Of a stretch of 7,711 bases of DNA, positions 5,954-7,711 are shown piece by piece; the first letter of the stretch is position 1, and each line of letters opens with the position of its first letter. The notes under the pieces were generated by a model. The model worked only from the letters and a program-made list of their open reading frames with translations. It was not told where the DNA came from and made no database searches. A program made the translations under genes and the position numbers. This DNA is from an uncultured Brevundimonas sp. Lineage in GTDB: Bacteria; Pseudomonadota; Alphaproteobacteria; Caulobacterales; Caulobacteraceae. The stretch spans positions 1 to 7,711 of the forward strand of contig NZ_CALTWS010000132.1 of the NCBI RefSeq assembly GCF_943913055.1, written 5' to 3'.

Positions 5954-7582
5954 TCAAGCGACTGTCAGCTTCTGTCGGCGAACCTGCAAACCGGCGGTCT
6001 CACGATCGAAGGTGTGCGGAGTGACCCCTTCCGCACGCAGGCCGGTCTTCATGATCTTGTTGGTCGGCGTCTTGGGCAGTTCGGTTTCGACTCGCACATA
6101 GCGCGGCACCATGAAGTGGGTCATGCGGGGGATCAGCCACTCGATCAGCGCCTGGGCGTCCAGGGCCGCACCGGCGACGGGGGCGACGGCCACCATCACC
6201 TCCTGCTCTCCATCAGGCAGGTCGATGCCATAGGCCGCGACTTCGCGGACATCGGGATGGGCGCTGACCTCGATCTCGATCTCCAGCGAGGACATGTTCT
6301 CGCCGCGCCTGCGGATAGCGTCCTTCTTGCGATCGATAAAGAAGAAGCAGCCCTCTTCGTCGCGCCGCATCAGGTCGCCGGTATGGAACCAGCCGTTGCG
6401 CCACGCCGCAGCCGTCGCTTCCGGATCGCCCAGATAGCCGCTGAACAGGGTCCAGGGGCTGTCGGCGCGAATGATCAGTTCGCCGGGTTGTCCGTGAGGC
6501 ACTTCATTGTCATCGGCATCGACGATGCGGCACTCCATGCCCTCTCGGATGCGACCACAACTGCGCATGACCGTCTCGTTGACCTCGCAGATCAGCGGGC
6601 CCGACACCTCGGTCATGTTGAAGCCTGAGACGTAGTCGAAGCCGAAGCGGGCGGCGAGCGCGACCGTGTCCTCGTTCAACGGCGACAGGGTCACCATCCG
6701 CAGGGGGTTGTCGGCGTCGTCGGCCCGCGGCGGTTCCTTCATCAGAAAGGTGGTGAGAGCCCCGATCAGGCCGCTGCACACCGTCGATCCGGTTTCGCGC
6801 ACGATGTCCCAGAAGCGCCGGGTGTCGAACGCTTCAAACAGGGCGACCGAGCCGCCACAAGACAGCGCCGCAGTGATGGCCGCGATCCCACCGACGTGGA
6901 ACATCGGCAGATTGACCAGCATCCGGTCGTCATGGGTCATATAGCCATAGGTGACGCGCGCGGTGGTCCATTCCTGCACATAGGATGTCATGACCGCCTT
7001 TGACGGCCCGGTCGTGCCCGAGGTGAAGATGATGACGGGCGTGTCCCAAGGCTGGCTTTCGACATCGACATAGGCCGAGGCCGCGCCCGTCAAGGCTAGG
7101 GCTGGTTCGATGGGAAGGCCCAGGTCCAAGGTGTTTGTTGCATCGCCGGTCAGGATCAGCCGCTCGACCCGACCCAGCGAAAGGCCCTCCAGACGCTCGA
7201 CCAGATCGGGATGGATGATCAGCAGCCGCGCCTGGCATTTGGCGATGGCGTGTTCCAGCAATCGTCCGCGAAAGCTGGTGTTGATCGGGGCCAGGGCGGC
7301 ACCGGCGTAGTTGGCCCCGAACCAGGCCTGGAGCAGAGCCGCCGAGTTGGGAGCCCAGGCGGCGACGATGTCACCCTTGACCACGCCTCGTGCCTGCAGC
7401 GCCGCTGCTGTCGCTCTGGCCCTGTCGCGTGTCTGGGCCCAGGTCCAGGTTTCACCGTTTTCGAAGCGGACGAAGACCTTGTCCGGTGTCCGGGCGGCAT
7501 GAAGATCGATCAGGCGAGGAATGACGCACTGTTCTGCCGTAGGTGGCGTCGGGTCGAACCAGGGCAGGGTCAGGCCGGGCAT
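5954..7582 (-). CDS. AMP-forming acyl-CoA ligase (ANL superfamily, CaiC-like), ligase 2
   Basis: A 542-residue adenylate-forming enzyme. Visible motifs: A3 TSGTTGPSK (187-195), LPMFHVGG (225-232), A5 NMTE (322-325), A7 HTGD (400-403), hinge A8 FIDRKKDAIRRRGENMSSLEIE (from 415), and Lys509 in LPKTPTNKIMK as the C-terminal catalytic lysine. The GENMSSLEIE hinge and the N-terminal IPRLIDLHAARTPDKVFV resemble crotonobetaine/carnitine-CoA ligase-like proteins, a broad group in which most environmental members act on other acids; no carnitine genes are seen here. It is clearly not a recent duplicate of ligase 1, as motif forms differ throughout. The ATG shares one base with the stop of the upstream membrane-protein gene (TGATG), with AGGGGG about 8 bases before it inside that gene, so translation is likely coupled. 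Product: an acyl-CoA feeding the pathway in the cytoplasm. Class secure, substrate unknown. Confidence 0.95.
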   Translation of the reverse strand: MPGLTLPWFDPTPPTAEQCVIPRLIDLHAARTPDKVFVRFENGETWTWAQTRDRARATAAALQARGVVKGDIVAAWAPNSAALLQAWFGANYAGAALAPINTSFRGRLLEHAIAKCQARLLIIHPDLVERLEGLSLGRVERLILTGDATNTLDLGLPIEPALALTGAASAYVDVESQPWDTPVIIFTSGTTGPSKAVMTSYVQEWTTARVTYGYMTHDDRMLVNLPMFHVGGIAAITAALSCGGSVALFEAFDTRRFWDIVRETGSTVCSGLIGALTTFLMKEPPRADDADNPLRMVTLSPLNEDTVALAARFGFDYVSGFNMTEVSGPLICEVNETVMRSCGRIREGMECRIVDADDNEVPHGQPGELIIRADSPWTLFSGYLGDPEATAAAWRNGWFHTGDLMRRDEEGCFFFIDRKKDAIRRRGENMSSLEIEIEVSAHPDVREVAAYGIDLPDGEQEVMVAVAPVAGAALDAQALIEWLIPRMTHFMVPRYVRVETELPKTPTNKIMKTGLRAEGVTPHTFDRETAGLQVRRQKLTVA

Positions 7583-7711
7583 CAGTGCGCCCCCTGCCAG
7601 TCGCGGGCCTCGTCCACACTGGCGCGGAAGGCGGGCAACGTGCGGATCAACATGAAGGATGCCACACTGATACAGACGCCACTGACGATGGCCAGCGACA
7701 GGCCGATGGCG
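7582..7711 (-). CDS. Membrane transport protein, C-terminal fragment (probably MFS), 5' end outside window
   Basis: Only the last 42 full codons plus the stop (complement of 7582-7584) are inside the window. They read as one hydrophobic helix (AIGLSLAIVSGVCISVASFMLI) followed by a basic-acidic tail, RTLPAFRASVDEARDWQGAH. This is the usual look of the last transmembrane helix and short cytoplasmic tail of a major facilitator permease, though other polytopic proteins could end this way. It is translationally coupled to ligase 2 by TGATG, so a permease delivering the acid that ligase 2 activates would make sense. Family tentative because so little is visible. Confidence 0.5.
   Translation of the reverse strand, partial: AIGLSLAIVSGVCISVASFMLIRTLPAFRASVDEARDWQGAH

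Noticed and set aside
5955..5962. CAAGCGAC near the ligase 2 stop as a third operator copy
   Set aside because: Only this 8-mer is shared with the block at 4959-4967 and part of it lies in coding sequence; too little to separate from chance.
5088..6101. Plus-strand open frame of 337 codons opposite the HxlR regulator
   Set aside because: Spans the regulator and the end of ligase 2 in antisense, with no recognisable domain; a shadow of the real genes.
6014..6628. Plus-strand open frame of 204 codons inside ligase 2
   Set aside because: Antisense to the A5-A10 region of an intact ligase; His/Asp/Gly-rich shadow translation.

Overview
This 7.7 kb window is GC-rich bacterial DNA, densely coding, with short gaps and many stop/start overlaps. 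Gene content and style (NTF2-fold proteins, SDR, DUF1295 protein, AMP-forming acyl-CoA ligases, double-HxlR regulator) suggest an alphaproteobacterium, most likely a sphingomonad or a Caulobacterales relative. The sequence alone does not fix the genus, and I see no mobile element, tRNA, rRNA or CRISPR.

Left half, plus strand. The window opens inside the last 112 codons of a DapB-like (dihydrodipicolinate reductase-fold) NAD(P)-dependent dehydrogenase (2-340). A 78 bp gap follows, then a tight four-gene unit: a SnoaL/LinA-type NTF2-fold protein (419-949), a short-chain dehydrogenase/reductase (962-1720), a DUF1295 / steroid 5-alpha-reductase-like membrane protein (1754-2572) and an acyl-CoA ligase (2582-4096).

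Right half, minus strand, read from the right edge inward: the tail of a membrane protein, probably an MFS permease (7582-7711), joined by TGATG to a second acyl-CoA ligase (5954-7582), then a two-domain HxlR-type regulator with duplicated cysteine clusters (4980-5921), a 96 bp gap, and a tandem pair of small NTF2-fold paralogues (4464-4883 and 4093-4467) joined by ATGA. The two transcription units converge tail to tail, and their stop codons share one CTAG palindrome at 4093-4096.

The genes look like a catabolic cassette for a hydrophobic, probably cyclic carboxylic acid or ketone: uptake (permease), CoA activation (two ligases), redox steps (SDR, DapB-like, DUF1295 protein) and hydration/isomerisation/elimination steps (three NTF2-fold proteins), under an HxlR-type regulator. 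Steroid, terpenoid or lignin-derived substrates fit the folds, but no single gene fixes the substrate. The most notable observations are a LinA-like Asp/His dyad in the first NTF2 protein; the tandem NTF2 pair, where one copy keeps a limonene-epoxide-hydrolase-like Arg-x-Asp...Asp set and the other has lost most of it; the symmetric double HxlR/Cys-cluster regulator; and a 25 bp element (17 of 25 identical) in the upstream regions of both convergent units, a candidate shared operator.
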